Assembly (NCBI GenBank): GCA_947176745.1
Contig: CAMWRV010000012.1
Span: forward strand, 1 to 56,046
Length of the DNA stretch: 56,046 nt
Source of the DNA: an uncultured Muribaculaceae bacterium
Lineage (GTDB): Bacteria > Bacteroidota > Bacteroidia > Bacteroidales > Muribaculaceae
Direction: 5' to 3'
Below the pieces are notes generated by a model. The model made no database searches, was not told the origin of the DNA, and was given only the letters and a program-made list of their open reading frames with translations. The stretch's first letter is position 1, and each line of letters begins with the position of its first letter. The translations under genes and the position numbers were made by a program. Shown in pieces: positions 43,329 through 52,368 of the stretch.

Positions 43329-45992
43329 GTGTCTGACCAAATACCACCGACTGACCGAAAAACCGTCCTGTCCGGCATGTTCCGCGACTGGTATCTCGAA
43401 TATGCCTCCTATGTCATTCTCGAACGCGCCGTCCCTCATATTGAGGATGGTCTTAAACCCGTGCAACGCCGCATACTCCACACAATGCAGCGCCTCGACG
43501 ACGGCCGGTTCAACAAGGTAGCCAACATCGTGGGCCGCACCATGGCATTCCATCCCCACGGCGATGCCTCGATCGGCGACGCCCTCGTGCAGCTCGGCCA
43601 GAAGCAGATGCTGGTCGACACCCAGGGAAACTGGGGTAACATACTGACGGGCGACTCCGCCGCCGCGCCTCGATATATCGAGGCACGACTGTCGGAATTC
43701 GCCATCGAGACTGCATTCTCTCCCAAGATCACGGAATGGACTCCAAGCTATGACGGCCGCGACAAGGAGCCTGTGACCCTTCCGATGAAATTCCCCCTTC
43801 TGCTCGCGCAGGGAGTGGAAGGCATTGCCGTGGGTCTCTCATCAAAGATACTGCCCCACAACTTCAACGAGATCATCGACGCCGCGATAGACTGTCTGCA
43901 CGGACGCCCGTTCAGACTCCTGCCCGACTTCCAGACCGGAGGGCTTATGGACGCGTCGAAATATAACGACGGAGCCCGGGGTGGATCGGTGAAGGTCCGC
44001 GCCAAGATCGAGAAGATCGACAACAAGACACTCGTCATCACCGAACTTCCGTTCGGAAAGACTACCTCGACCCTGATCACATCGATCCTTTCGGCCATGG
44101 AGAAAGGGAAGATCAAGGTGCGCAAAGTCGACGACAATACATCAAAAGAGGCCCGGATCGTTGTGCATCTCATTCCCGGGTCAAGTTCCGACAAGGCGAT
44201 CGACGCCCTCTACGCCTTCACAGACTGCGAGGTCTCGATCTCACCCAACTGCTGCGTGATCCGCGACAACAGGCCTGAATTCCTGTCGGTCACGGAACTT
44301 CTCATGGATTCAGTGACACGCACCCGTTCTATTCTGAAGCGTGAGCTTGAGATCGCACTCGAAGAAGCACGCGAAAGCCAGCTTTTCGCATCGCTCGAAA
44401 AGATATTTATCGAACAGCGCATATACAAGGACCGCCAGATCGAACAGGCCGCCGACATGGAGCATGCCATAAGGCGTGTCGACGAGCTTCTCGAACCCTT
44501 CAAACCGGGATTCTTCCGCGAGATCACCGACGATGATCTGATCCGACTGTGGGAGATAAAGATGGCCCGCATCCTGAAATTCAACTCATCGAAAGCCGAC
44601 GAGAAGATCGCCCGACTTGATGCCGAAATCGCTCGTCTCGGCCACGACATAGAACATATCGACGAGACCACCGAGCGCTGGTATGTGCACCTCAAGGAGA
44701 AGTATGGCGAGCACTTCCCCCGCATGACCACCCTGCGCAGCTTCGACTCGATCGAAGCCACCAAGGTGGCCGAGGCCAACCGCAGACTATATTATGACTC
44801 GGAGGGGCAGTTTATCGGCACCGCGCTCAAGGACAACGAGTTTCTCTTCACATGCTCCGATATCGACGACATCCTGGTGATATACCGTGACGGCACATAC
44901 AAGATAGTGCGGGTGTCAGACAAACTGTATGTCGGCAAAAGCAAGAGCAACAAGATCATACACATCGGTCTGTTCAAGAAGAACGACCGGCGCACCATCT
45001 ACAACGTGATCTACCGCAACGGCAAGGGGGGCAACTACTACATGAAGCGCTTCTTCATCACCGGTCTGACACGCGAGAAGGAATATGACATAACTAAAGG
45101 TCTGGCCGGCTCACGCATCGAATGGCTCACTGCCAACCCGAACGGCGAGGCGGAGACCGTCAGAGTGTCGCTTGCCGACGAACCCAACGCGCTCGGAAGA
45201 CGCCCGCGCAACACGGAACTGACCATCAACTTTGCCGACCAGCTTATAAAGGGAAAGGAATCGCTCGGAAACCTTGTCACCAAATTCCGCGTCAAGAGCA
45301 TATGTCTTGAAAAACGCGGATCGTCGACTCTGGGCGGACGCGAAGTCTGGTTCGACCGCGACGTGATACGCCTCAACTACGACCGCCGCGGCGAAAGCCT
45401 CGGCATCTTCCAGGGAGACGACAAGGTGCTCGTCATCACAAAGACCGGTGAATATTTCACCTCCTCATATTCCGACAACAACCATTACGAAGACAATATA
45501 CTCAGAATCGAGAAGTTCGATCAGGACAAGGTGTGGACTCTCGCCCTGTTTGACAATGCACTCGGATTCCCTTATCTGAAAAGATTCAAGTTCGAGGCCA
45601 ACGTCAGACCGCAACGCTTTGTCGGAGGCGACGAAGGGGGCGACATTCTGCTTCTGAGCGACCGCCCCGGCGCGCGCCTGCTTCTGACATTCGGAGATGC
45701 CGACGCGATACGCCCACCCCTCGAGATCGACACCGAAGAGTTCATATCTGTCAAATCATTCAAGGCCAAAGGGAAACGCCTCACACAATACACGCTCGCG
45801 ACTATCGAAGACATCACTCCCGAGCCGGAACCGACAGAGGAACCGACCCCGGAAACCGTCACTGAAGAATCCGCCGCGCAAGAACCGGAAGACACCTCTC
45901 TGACCGGTGAAAACACGGTGCCGGACACGGACACAGACACTGATACCGACACCGGCGGCACACAGCCTTCACTGTTTGACGGATTCGAGTAA
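43329..45992 (+). CDS. parC: DNA topoisomerase IV / gyrase subunit A
   Basis: Type IIA topoisomerase breakage-reunion subunit, 887 residues. YVILERAVPHIEDGLKPVQR near the start, HPHGDASIGDALVQLGQ (quinolone-resistance region, with Ala-Ser at the usual Ser position, common in this subfamily from memory), and catalytic Y116 in AAAPRYIEARL. The C-terminal beta-pinwheel lacks a clear GyrA box (QRRGGKG), so ParC is favoured. The acidic tail is rich in EPE/TEEPTPE and has a run of TD dipeptides (TDTDTDT). The start is GTG 43329; ATG 43377 would cut a conserved helix. A pyrimidine-rich leader (43231-43293) precedes it. Confidence 0.88.
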   Translation: MSDQIPPTDRKTVLSGMFRDWYLEYASYVILERAVPHIEDGLKPVQRRILHTMQRLDDGRFNKVANIVGRTMAFHPHGDASIGDALVQLGQKQMLVDTQGNWGNILTGDSAAAPRYIEARLSEFAIETAFSPKITEWTPSYDGRDKEPVTLPMKFPLLLAQGVEGIAVGLSSKILPHNFNEIIDAAIDCLHGRPFRLLPDFQTGGLMDASKYNDGARGGSVKVRAKIEKIDNKTLVITELPFGKTTSTLITSILSAMEKGKIKVRKVDDNTSKEARIVVHLIPGSSSDKAIDALYAFTDCEVSISPNCCVIRDNRPEFLSVTELLMDSVTRTRSILKRELEIALEEARESQLFASLEKIFIEQRIYKDRQIEQAADMEHAIRRVDELLEPFKPGFFREITDDDLIRLWEIKMARILKFNSSKADEKIARLDAEIARLGHDIEHIDETTERWYVHLKEKYGEHFPRMTTLRSFDSIEATKVAEANRRLYYDSEGQFIGTALKDNEFLFTCSDIDDILVIYRDGTYKIVRVSDKLYVGKSKSNKIIHIGLFKKNDRRTIYNVIYRNGKGGNYYMKRFFITGLTREKEYDITKGLAGSRIEWLTANPNGEAETVRVSLADEPNALGRRPRNTELTINFADQLIKGKESLGNLVTKFRVKSICLEKRGSSTLGGREVWFDRDVIRLNYDRRGESLGIFQGDDKVLVITKTGEYFTSSYSDNNHYEDNILRIEKFDQDKVWTLALFDNALGFPYLKRFKFEANVRPQRFVGGDEGGDILLLSDRPGARLLLTFGDADAIRPPLEIDTEEFISVKSFKAKGKRLTQYTLATIEDITPEPEPTEEPTPETVTEESAAQEPEDTSLTGENTVPDTDTDTDTDTGGTQPSLFDGFE

Positions 45993-46007
45993 CCGGAAGA
46001 GGCAGCC

Positions 46008-46826
46008 ATGAAGAGGATCGTCCTGATACTGACAGCTACGCTGCTTTCAGTGCTGTTTCAGCTGAGAGCACAATGCAACGAAACGGAACGCGACTGCATC
46101 CGAGGGGATGAGCCGCGTCCCGTGACATCAATATACTGTATCGAAGCCGGTGCCGCACGCACACTTTCCACTTATCTCTCGCCGCTCTATTACACGGGCA
46201 TGGACTATGCCGTAAGCGGAAGCTGGACGAAAACATTCAACCACTGGCCTGACCGATGCGTGATGCGCTTCGAGGCCGCCGTCGATTTCCAGAACCTGCT
46301 CAACCCCGCCAAGACAGCCGCGATGTACGGTCTGACCGGACGCTTCAACTGGGGGCTTGCATGGAGACACAGATTCGATGCCGGCTGGCAGATTACCGCC
46401 GGACCGATGATCGACATCTACGGCGGCGCGCTCTATCAGACAAGAAACGGCAACAATCCCGTCTCAGCCCTTGCCTCGGCAGGTCTTGACATACACGCCT
46501 CCGCAAGCCGAAGATTCAAAATCGGCAGACTGCCTGTGGAGATCGCCGACGAAGTGAGAATACCCTCGATATCCGCATTTTTCTGTCCGGAATACGGTGA
46601 ATCGTATTACGAGATCTATCTCGGCAACCGCCACGGGCTGGCGCACCTCGGGTGGTGGGGAAACGCCTTCGGCATCGACAACCTCATATCATTCAGAATG
46701 AACTTCGGTCGTACAGGCATGACCGTAGGCTATCGGTTCGACATGCGCGTTTTCAAAGCCAACTCGCTTGAGACCCAGATCATGCGCAACGCCTTGGTGA
46801 TCGGGGTGATCCCCCACGGCTTCTGA
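46008..46826 (+). CDS. DUF3316-like secreted/outer-membrane protein
   Basis: 272 residues. Signal peptide about 1-21. The rest is a series of amphipathic strands (YCIEAGAARTLSTYLSPLYYTG, given here in part; FNWGLAWRHRF; GMTVGYRFDMRVF; the final RNALVIGVIPHGF), consistent with a small outer-membrane barrel of the Bacteroidales DUF3316 family, function unknown. It starts 15 bases after parC and is probably read from the same transcript; it is convergent with the leucine-rich gene 12 bases away. Confidence 0.7.
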   Translation: MKRIVLILTATLLSVLFQLRAQCNETERDCIRGDEPRPVTSIYCIEAGAARTLSTYLSPLYYTGMDYAVSGSWTKTFNHWPDRCVMRFEAAVDFQNLLNPAKTAAMYGLTGRFNWGLAWRHRFDAGWQITAGPMIDIYGGALYQTRNGNNPVSALASAGLDIHASASRRFKIGRLPVEIADEVRIPSISAFFCPEYGESYYEIYLGNRHGLAHLGWWGNAFGIDNLISFRMNFGRTGMTVGYRFDMRVFKANSLETQIMRNALVIGVIPHGF

Positions 46827-46838
46827 CCATGTCGACAT

Positions 46839-47858
46839 TCATATCGCGACCTTGCGGCCATTGACCACATATATGCCTCGGGGAAGACCGGACAGCGACT
46901 GATTCTGAGTCTTCGTCACAAGCACTCCGTTGAGATCATAGACCTCGCATTGCATGGTGGCGTCCGACTCCGTTACGCTGATTCCGGTATATATAGGTTT
47001 ATTCTGTCCGAACCATCCCCAGTATTTGTCAGCCTCATAATCGGAAACATGAGCCTGTGCGTCACCGAGCAACTGAAGATACGCATTCTGGTAAGTAGAC
47101 ATCTTGAACGTAGTTCCCGTACCATAAAGCACCGGTGGTACCGGACGGTAGCATATGACTTTTTCGAGCGAGGCTGTGGAAAACGCATAGTTTCCCAAAT
47201 CAGTCGGGACAGGAGATGATGAATCTCCAAGAATGACAAGGCTTATCAACGGGCAATTCTGGAACGCGTAGTCGCCAACATCGCTTACATTTCCCGGAAT
47301 CGTCACTTCTGTCAGCCCGGCACCGCTGAATGCAGATGTACCGATTGTCTGAAGCGAAGAAGGAAGTGTGATTTCCGTCAATGCGGTGCAATTCATGAAG
47401 CATGAGTCGGGAACAGATGTTATATCCGGAGAAAGCGTCACGGAACTGAGTTCAGTGCAGCCGCTGAACGCACCCGAACCGATAGCGGTGTCTCCCTGGA
47501 TATCCACATCCTTCAACACCGAATAGTCAGCGAAGAGTCCGGAGCCGATCGAAGTCACCGTCGATGGGACGACCAGAGAGGTGACGGTCGTCTTGTAAGA
47601 AGGATTGAGCGTATTCAGATCCGAAGAGATTCCGGTGACATCCACTGTCTGTCCGTTATATGTGATGGTAGAGGGAATGTCGACCACTCCGTCGGAAGGT
47701 ATGGTTCCTCCGGAGAAAACTACAGAGGTGACGGAAGTGCCTGAAGTGGTGACCTGAAATGTCAGCCCGCTGACAGGATCAGTCACAGTCTCTACATCTG
47801 CAAGAACAGGGAGCGAGGCACAAACCAGAGCAATGGCGGTAAAGACTTGTTTTTTCAT
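46839..47858 (-). CDS. BspA-like leucine-rich repeat protein with T9SS-like sorting tail
   Basis: 339 residues. Signal peptide about 1-20 (MKKQVFTAIALVCASLPVLA). About five LRR_5 repeats of 22-23 residues (about 80-215: LSSVTLSPDITSVPDSCF, LTEITLPSSLQTIGTSAF, LTEVTIPGNVSDVGDYAF), a surface adhesion or binding fold in Bacteroidota. The C-terminus, CEVYDLNGVLV and GLPRGIYVVNGRKVAI, is a type A T9SS-like sorting tail, so it is probably displayed by the PorU/PorV system. ATG 47858 is used; the upstream in-frame TTG is not needed. Confidence 0.85.
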   Translation of the reverse strand: MKKQVFTAIALVCASLPVLADVETVTDPVSGLTFQVTTSGTSVTSVVFSGGTIPSDGVVDIPSTITYNGQTVDVTGISSDLNTLNPSYKTTVTSLVVPSTVTSIGSGLFADYSVLKDVDIQGDTAIGSGAFSGCTELSSVTLSPDITSVPDSCFMNCTALTEITLPSSLQTIGTSAFSGAGLTEVTIPGNVSDVGDYAFQNCPLISLVILGDSSSPVPTDLGNYAFSTASLEKVICYRPVPPVLYGTGTTFKMSTYQNAYLQLLGDAQAHVSDYEADKYWGWFGQNKPIYTGISVTESDATMQCEVYDLNGVLVTKTQNQSLSGLPRGIYVVNGRKVAI

Positions 47859-47869
47859 AGCTATCAATA

Positions 47870-47901
47870 CAAATATAGTTTACAGAGTGTTTATAGATAA
47901 A
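47870..47901 (-). promoter_or_regulatory. Promoter of the leucine-rich protein gene
   Basis: Minus strand TTTA (47898-47901), 20 bases, TATATTTG (47870-47877), only about 12 bases before the ATG. Confidence 0.65.
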
Positions 47902-47931
47902 CACGGTTTCGGTTATCATTGTTTGCATATT

Positions 47932-47989
47932 AGACCCCATCCCTCAAAACATGCGACCCGTGCATTAGCATTTTTGTGGGAAACAGTCT
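47932..47989. repeat. Longest copy of the dispersed motif, with internal inverted repeat
   Basis: AGACCCCATCCCTCAAAA (47932-47949) faces TTTTTGTGGGAAACAGTCT on the other side, forming a gapped inverted repeat. The middle, TGCGACCCGTGCATTAGC, is nearly identical to bases 188-206. It lies between divergent genes in a 294-base gap (47859-48152) that otherwise holds only the two promoters. Confidence 0.55.
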
Positions 47990-48018
47990 TACATGTGCGA
48001 TACAAGACGCCGGCAAAA

Positions 48019-48049
48019 TTTGATTAATGAATAATTTTTACTAATTTTG
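48019..48049 (+). promoter_or_regulatory. Consensus promoter of the fabH-like gene
   Basis: TTTG (48019-48022), 19 bases, TAATTTTG (48042-48049). Leader about 100 nt. Confidence 0.8.
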
Positions 48050-48152
48050 CACAAAATCAACTGTTATGTGCATTCCGACAAAGTCTCACGACTCAACAAC
48101 ATCAGCGCCACATGACAGGCAATAAAATTATAAAAGCTTATAACCGACCACA

Positions 48153-49100
48153 ATGTATATTAACGCCACAGGTTACTACATACCGTCCGAACGTGTTGAC
48201 AACGCACATTTCCTTCCTATAAACGGTCTGACCGACGAGTGGATCGTGAAACGCACAGGCATCCACACCCGCTCGCGCGCCGCAGCCGGTGAGAATCAGA
48301 ACAGCATGGCGCTTGACGCTGTCGCCGACGCTGTCAAGACACTTCCCTACGACATAAAGGATGTTGATCTTATAGTAGCCGCGGCATATTCGGCCTACGA
48401 CACAGTGGCCACAGTGGCGCATGAAGTCCAGAAAGCATACGGCATCGATGGCGCGAAAGCTCTCTATGTTTCGTCGGCATGCTCATCGTTTGTGAACGGT
48501 CTGGAGGTAGTCGAGGGGTACTTCGCCACAGGCAAGGCCCGCCGCGCACTGCTCATATGCTCGGAGCACAACACTTATTACGCCAACGAGAGCGACGAGA
48601 AATGCGGCCATCTCTGGGGAGACGCAGCGGTAGCATATTTCCTGTCGGCCGAACCTTGTGCTGAAGGTGAACCTGAGATCCGCTCCATCTATACATGCGG
48701 ACTCGGCAACGTGTCGAAAGGCCCTGAGGGTGTCAAGCTTCGCCCGAAAGAAGACGGCATCACCATGCCGTTCGGCAAGGATGTGTTCGTACACGCATGC
48801 AAATACATGATCGACGCACTCGACCGTGCCGGCGAAATGGCCGGAGGCATACGCACAAATGAACTCGACCGCATCATCTGCCATCAGGCCAACCAACGCA
48901 TTGTGGCCAATGTGGCCCACCAGCTTGAGCTGCCCGACGACCGCTTTCTCAACAATATCGACGAACTCGGCAACACCGGCAGTGCCGGGGCCCCTCTTGT
49001 GTTCGCCCAGCACCGCGCCGACTTCCGAAAGGGAGAGAATATCGGCCTGACCGTCTTCGGCGGCGGCTACTCCTGCGGCGCATTCATCGTCACAATCTGA
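48153..49100 (+). CDS. 3-oxoacyl-ACP synthase III (FabH-type ketosynthase)
   Basis: 315 residues, FabH length. Condenses an acyl-CoA starter with malonyl-ACP to begin fatty acid (or other acyl) synthesis. Catalytic triad C110 (SSACSSF), H244 (CHQANQRI) and N274 (ELGNTGSAGAP), in the same spacing as FabH of E. coli. Other landmarks: DEWIVKRTGIHTR and the final FGGGYSCGAF. Whether it is the housekeeping FabH or a paralog is not clear, as no other fab genes are near. Its 3' end overlaps the convergent pseI by 34 bases. Confidence 0.88.
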   Translation: MYINATGYYIPSERVDNAHFLPINGLTDEWIVKRTGIHTRSRAAAGENQNSMALDAVADAVKTLPYDIKDVDLIVAAAYSAYDTVATVAHEVQKAYGIDGAKALYVSSACSSFVNGLEVVEGYFATGKARRALLICSEHNTYYANESDEKCGHLWGDAAVAYFLSAEPCAEGEPEIRSIYTCGLGNVSKGPEGVKLRPKEDGITMPFGKDVFVHACKYMIDALDRAGEMAGGIRTNELDRIICHQANQRIVANVAHQLELPDDRFLNNIDELGNTGSAGAPLVFAQHRADFRKGENIGLTVFGGGYSCGAFIVTI

Positions 49101-50128
49101 GAGTCAGAAAGTTCTGATTCAGATATCCTGTCGCCGGGAGCGTATTCTCGCGAAGCCCGCTGTGTGAGCAGAGTGTCGAGGTGACGCGGATGCAGGCCGT
49201 AGCCTGGACGCACGCAGGCCACATTGTGGCGTGTGAACATCTCGCCTGACGCTATCGGAGCTGACGCATATAGCGATCGGCTCCACTGGCGTCCCGGCCG
49301 GTCCACAGACTCCGATTCCGGTAACCCTTCGCGGGGATCGAGCGCAGCCTCTGCCTGACGCACATCGGCCACCATACGCGAAAATTCACGGACATCCATG
49401 GAGAAAGCTGCGTCAGGACCGCCAAGCGAGCGGTCGAGAATGAAGTGTTTCTCTATCATCACGGCCCCCATCGCCACAGCCATGACCGGAAGCATACTGC
49501 CGGGTGAATGGTCAGAGAGTCCGAACCTGACGCCGAACCGGCGTCCGAGTTCCGGCATCAGCGAGAGTGAGGCATCCTCTATGCGCGCCGGATATGCCGA
49601 CGTGCATTTGAGAAGAGTCACATCGTCATTGCCTGCGGCGCGGCATGCCTCGACAGCCTCACCTATCTCGCGCACCGAGGCCACACCGGTGCTTATGACC
49701 ATCGGACGTCCAAGCCTGGCGGCATAGCTGATCAGATCGAGATGCATCGCCTCGAACGATGCTATCTTGTAGACCGGATTGTCCAGCGATTCGAGCAGAT
49801 CCACCCCCTCGCGGTCAAACGGTGTCGAGAAGCATATAAGACCGCACTCGCGTGCGAGAGCATAGAGTTCGGCATGCCATTCATAAGGGGTCATCGCCTC
49901 TTTATAAAGGTCGTAAAGGTATCGTCCGTCCCACAGCCCCCCTTTCAGAAGAAAATCATCATTGCGGACATCAAGAGTCAGACTGCGGGGCAGGTATGTC
50001 TGGAGTTTGACGGCATCCGCACCGGTGTCGGCTATGGCACGGATCGAATCGCGTGCTGCCTGGAGACTTCCGTTATGGTTGGCGGAAAGTTCCGCCACGA
50101 TCATGCATCTGTTATCAGCCATTGTCAT
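49067..50128 (-). CDS. pseI: Pseudaminic acid synthase
   Basis: Condenses 2,4-diacetamido-2,4,6-trideoxy-L-altrose with phosphoenolpyruvate to pseudaminic acid. 353 residues from ATG 50128 (an upstream TTG at 50161 is less likely). NeuB-type barrel with IVAELSANHNG, DAVKLQTY, CFSTPFD, ISTGVASVREI, FGLSDHSPG and IEKHFILDRSLGGPDAAFS, then a C-terminal SAF/antifreeze-like domain from about 285. The PseI rather than NeuB assignment rests on SANHNG and on the complete pse gene set upstream. Last gene of the operon. Confidence 0.92.
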   Translation of the reverse strand: MTMADNRCMIVAELSANHNGSLQAARDSIRAIADTGADAVKLQTYLPRSLTLDVRNDDFLLKGGLWDGRYLYDLYKEAMTPYEWHAELYALARECGLICFSTPFDREGVDLLESLDNPVYKIASFEAMHLDLISYAARLGRPMVISTGVASVREIGEAVEACRAAGNDDVTLLKCTSAYPARIEDASLSLMPELGRRFGVRFGLSDHSPGSMLPVMAVAMGAVMIEKHFILDRSLGGPDAAFSMDVREFSRMVADVRQAEAALDPREGLPESESVDRPGRQWSRSLYASAPIASGEMFTRHNVACVRPGYGLHPRHLDTLLTQRASREYAPGDRISESELSDSQIVTMNAPQE

Positions 50129-50172
50129 GTGTGGTATCGGGTGTGTCAGGTTCAAGTTCAATAATAGATTTT

Positions 50173-51153
50173 TTACGGAATTCGGTCAGCAAGTTCGGCG
50201 AATAACCTGATTATATCCTTACGTCTGAGATCAAACCGGATTTCAGGTGCCGGTGGAAAAACCGCGGTGTCCGGAACGGTGAAGTCAGCACTATTTCCTG
50301 TGAGGCGTTCGATCAGACTGTCGGGCGGATCGAGAAGATTGCCGAGAGGGATAAACCATCCGTTGCCGACGCCATGCCTGTAAAAATCCGTCTGATTGTC
50401 AACAAAATATCCTGCCGCTACAGGAAGGCGTCTCGCGAACGCCTCCACGCAGACTGTGCTTGCCGGAAACACTCCGGCATCGGCGCGGTCGAATATATCG
50501 GCTATAGCGTCGGCATCGACTCCACGCCATATGCGCAGATCCTCCCCCTCGGGAGCTGCCACCGCAGCGTCACGTCCGGCTATGACATCTATTACGACTC
50601 CGGAAAACGCCCGTCTGAGCACTCCGATCATCTTGTCGGTCAGGCCAAACGGATCAGATCCGCCCATAGCGAGAGCGACACGCGCGACGCGTGGCGGCCA
50701 CTCCCGCTTCACCTGCGGGCGGAGAAAAGGTGCACGGAGAAATGCCCATTCGAGACCTCCGTAGAAGCGCGTATAATCTTCGAGCGAAAAGACTTCCCGG
50801 CTGAGCGGACAGAAAGAAAAAAGCGCGTCTGCCACGAAGTGACGGTCGTGCATGTCATCCACACACACCAAAGCACGGCACCTCGACCTCACCTCGCGCT
50901 GATAGTCTGTATCGTAAAAATAATTGTCGAGCACCACGACATCGCCGGGGCGTATAAGTCTGAGGAAAGCCTCATTGTGTCCGAACATCGTTCCAGACTC
51001 TGTATCATACGACACCACCTCGCATTCGAAACCGTCTGAAAGGATATCGGCCAGAGCCGATGTGCGGATATAATGGCCGAAGCCCGTGCTCCGTCCCGCG
51101 TCGGCACGCAGAAGCACCCTCGGCCTATGGCTTCGGGGCATGATATCAGACAT
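50173..51153 (-). CDS. pseG: UDP-2,4-diacetamido-2,4,6-trideoxy-beta-L-altropyranose hydrolase
   Basis: Removes UDP from the nucleotide-linked altrose before condensation with PEP. 326 residues from ATG 51153, which overlaps the pseF-pseH stop as ATGTCTGA; 51162 and 51141 are alternatives. GT-B-like fold with RADAGRSTGFGHYIRTSALA near the N-terminus (the PseG glycine-His loop with catalytic His), VVVLDNYFYD, VALAMGGSDPFGLT and a second-domain AGYFVDNQTDFYRHG region. Confidence 0.9.
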   Translation of the reverse strand: MSDIMPRSHRPRVLLRADAGRSTGFGHYIRTSALADILSDGFECEVVSYDTESGTMFGHNEAFLRLIRPGDVVVLDNYFYDTDYQREVRSRCRALVCVDDMHDRHFVADALFSFCPLSREVFSLEDYTRFYGGLEWAFLRAPFLRPQVKREWPPRVARVALAMGGSDPFGLTDKMIGVLRRAFSGVVIDVIAGRDAAVAAPEGEDLRIWRGVDADAIADIFDRADAGVFPASTVCVEAFARRLPVAAGYFVDNQTDFYRHGVGNGWFIPLGNLLDPPDSLIERLTGNSADFTVPDTAVFPPAPEIRFDLRRKDIIRLFAELADRIP

Positions 51154-52330
51154 GGGTTTCATAATATATGTATTCACCGTCGCGCGAAACCTCGCGTGCT
51201 CCGAGCGATCTTTCAAGAGCATTAGAAGGCCCGTTGTCCTCGCGCACCCGGGTCTCGATCACCTCGACGGCGCATTCACGCCTGAAATGCGCATAGACCG
51301 CCTTCATCAGACGCGCGGCATGACCGCGTCCGCGTTGCGCGGATGCAATCCATATGCCACGCTCCATGCGGTGCGGAGCGGTGACTGTCATGTTGAACGA
51401 TCCGACAACTACACCGTCGGCGTCGAGAACGGCGTAATACATCCTGTCCTGACGCATGGCGAGACTTCTGACGAATTTGTCATGATCCTCTCTCGCGATC
51501 GGCTCACGGTTGACCATTCTCTCGCGAACCTCAGGATCATTGCGCCCCTCGAACATCGCCTGCGACAGATCGGCATCCATCTCCGTATACGGTATGCATT
51601 CGTAGCCTCCGGCCGAGAAACGCCCCGGAAAAACAGGATTCTCTCCGCGTAGAAGCCGGTATTTCATCTCGGCAAGTTTCCAGTCGGTCTCAGTGTCAAG
51701 ATCCTGCACCTCGAGTTCGGGCAGCACAATGGGGAGAGTGTCAGGCCCCCATAGAGACCCGCACTCGCGAAATGCCCCGATAGTCGTGAAATAGAACTGT
51801 CCGGCGTCATGATATGTCTTTTCGAGATCTTGCGAGCGTGCCGACGCATATTCCGGAAACCTCATCGCTATGCGTCCCGATTCGTTGACACGCAGCGACC
51901 TCTGCACCGGATATGAATACTCCACGCATGTAAAAGCGGCCTGAGCATCGCCCCTGCGCAACATCGCGGAGGCATCGGCAAGACGCGACGCCGTGACAAA
52001 AGGCGCCGTGGCATAGATGCACGCGACTGCGTCGAAATGCCGTCCCTGTTCTGCGTATCGGTCGAGAACCTCGGTTATCACATCGGCAGTTGTGGCGAAA
52101 TCATCAGATGTCCGGGCAGAGCGCATGAACGGCACTTCCGCGCCGCTCCGAAGCGCGACCTCGGCAATGCCGTCATCGTCGGTCGAGACCATCACCGTGT
52201 CGAAACAGCCAGCCCGGAGGGCGGCATCGATCGAATAGGCGATTACCGGTTTCCCGGCAAAATCCCTTATATTCTTGCGCTCGATGCGCTTGCTGCCGCC
52301 ACGGGCGGGAATAATGGCCAGAATCTTCAT
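51146..52330 (-). CDS. Fused CMP-pseudaminic acid cytidylyltransferase (PseF) and PseH-like N-acetyltransferase
   Basis: 394 residues in two domains. The N-terminal part (about 1-232) is a CMP-sugar cytidylyltransferase: IIPARGGSKRIERKNIRDF, DTVMVSTDDDGIAEVA, YATAPFVTASRLADA, HDAGQFYF, IVLPELEVQDLDTETDW. The C-terminal part (about 250-394) is a GNAT acetyltransferase: VREDHDKF-like start, VVVGSFNMTV, GIWIASAQRGRGHAARLM (acetyl-CoA loop) and NALERSLGAREV, like PseH, which N-acetylates the 4-amino sugar. The two steps bracket the pathway (PseH is step 3, PseF is step 6), so the fusion saves a gene rather than channelling consecutive steps. Confidence 0.88.
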   Translation of the reverse strand: MKILAIIPARGGSKRIERKNIRDFAGKPVIAYSIDAALRAGCFDTVMVSTDDDGIAEVALRSGAEVPFMRSARTSDDFATTADVITEVLDRYAEQGRHFDAVACIYATAPFVTASRLADASAMLRRGDAQAAFTCVEYSYPVQRSLRVNESGRIAMRFPEYASARSQDLEKTYHDAGQFYFTTIGAFRECGSLWGPDTLPIVLPELEVQDLDTETDWKLAEMKYRLLRGENPVFPGRFSAGGYECIPYTEMDADLSQAMFEGRNDPEVRERMVNREPIAREDHDKFVRSLAMRQDRMYYAVLDADGVVVGSFNMTVTAPHRMERGIWIASAQRGRGHAARLMKAVYAHFRRECAVEVIETRVREDNGPSNALERSLGAREVSRDGEYIYYETHV

Positions 52331-52368
52331 GATCCTTAAATGATGAATTATAAGGGAGGGTAAGTATT

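Noticed and set aside
43394..43640. Quinolone-resistance mutation in parC
   Set aside because: The Ala-Ser in HPHGDASIGDALV appears to be the normal sequence of this Bacteroidota subfamily, as far as I recall, so no resistance call is made.
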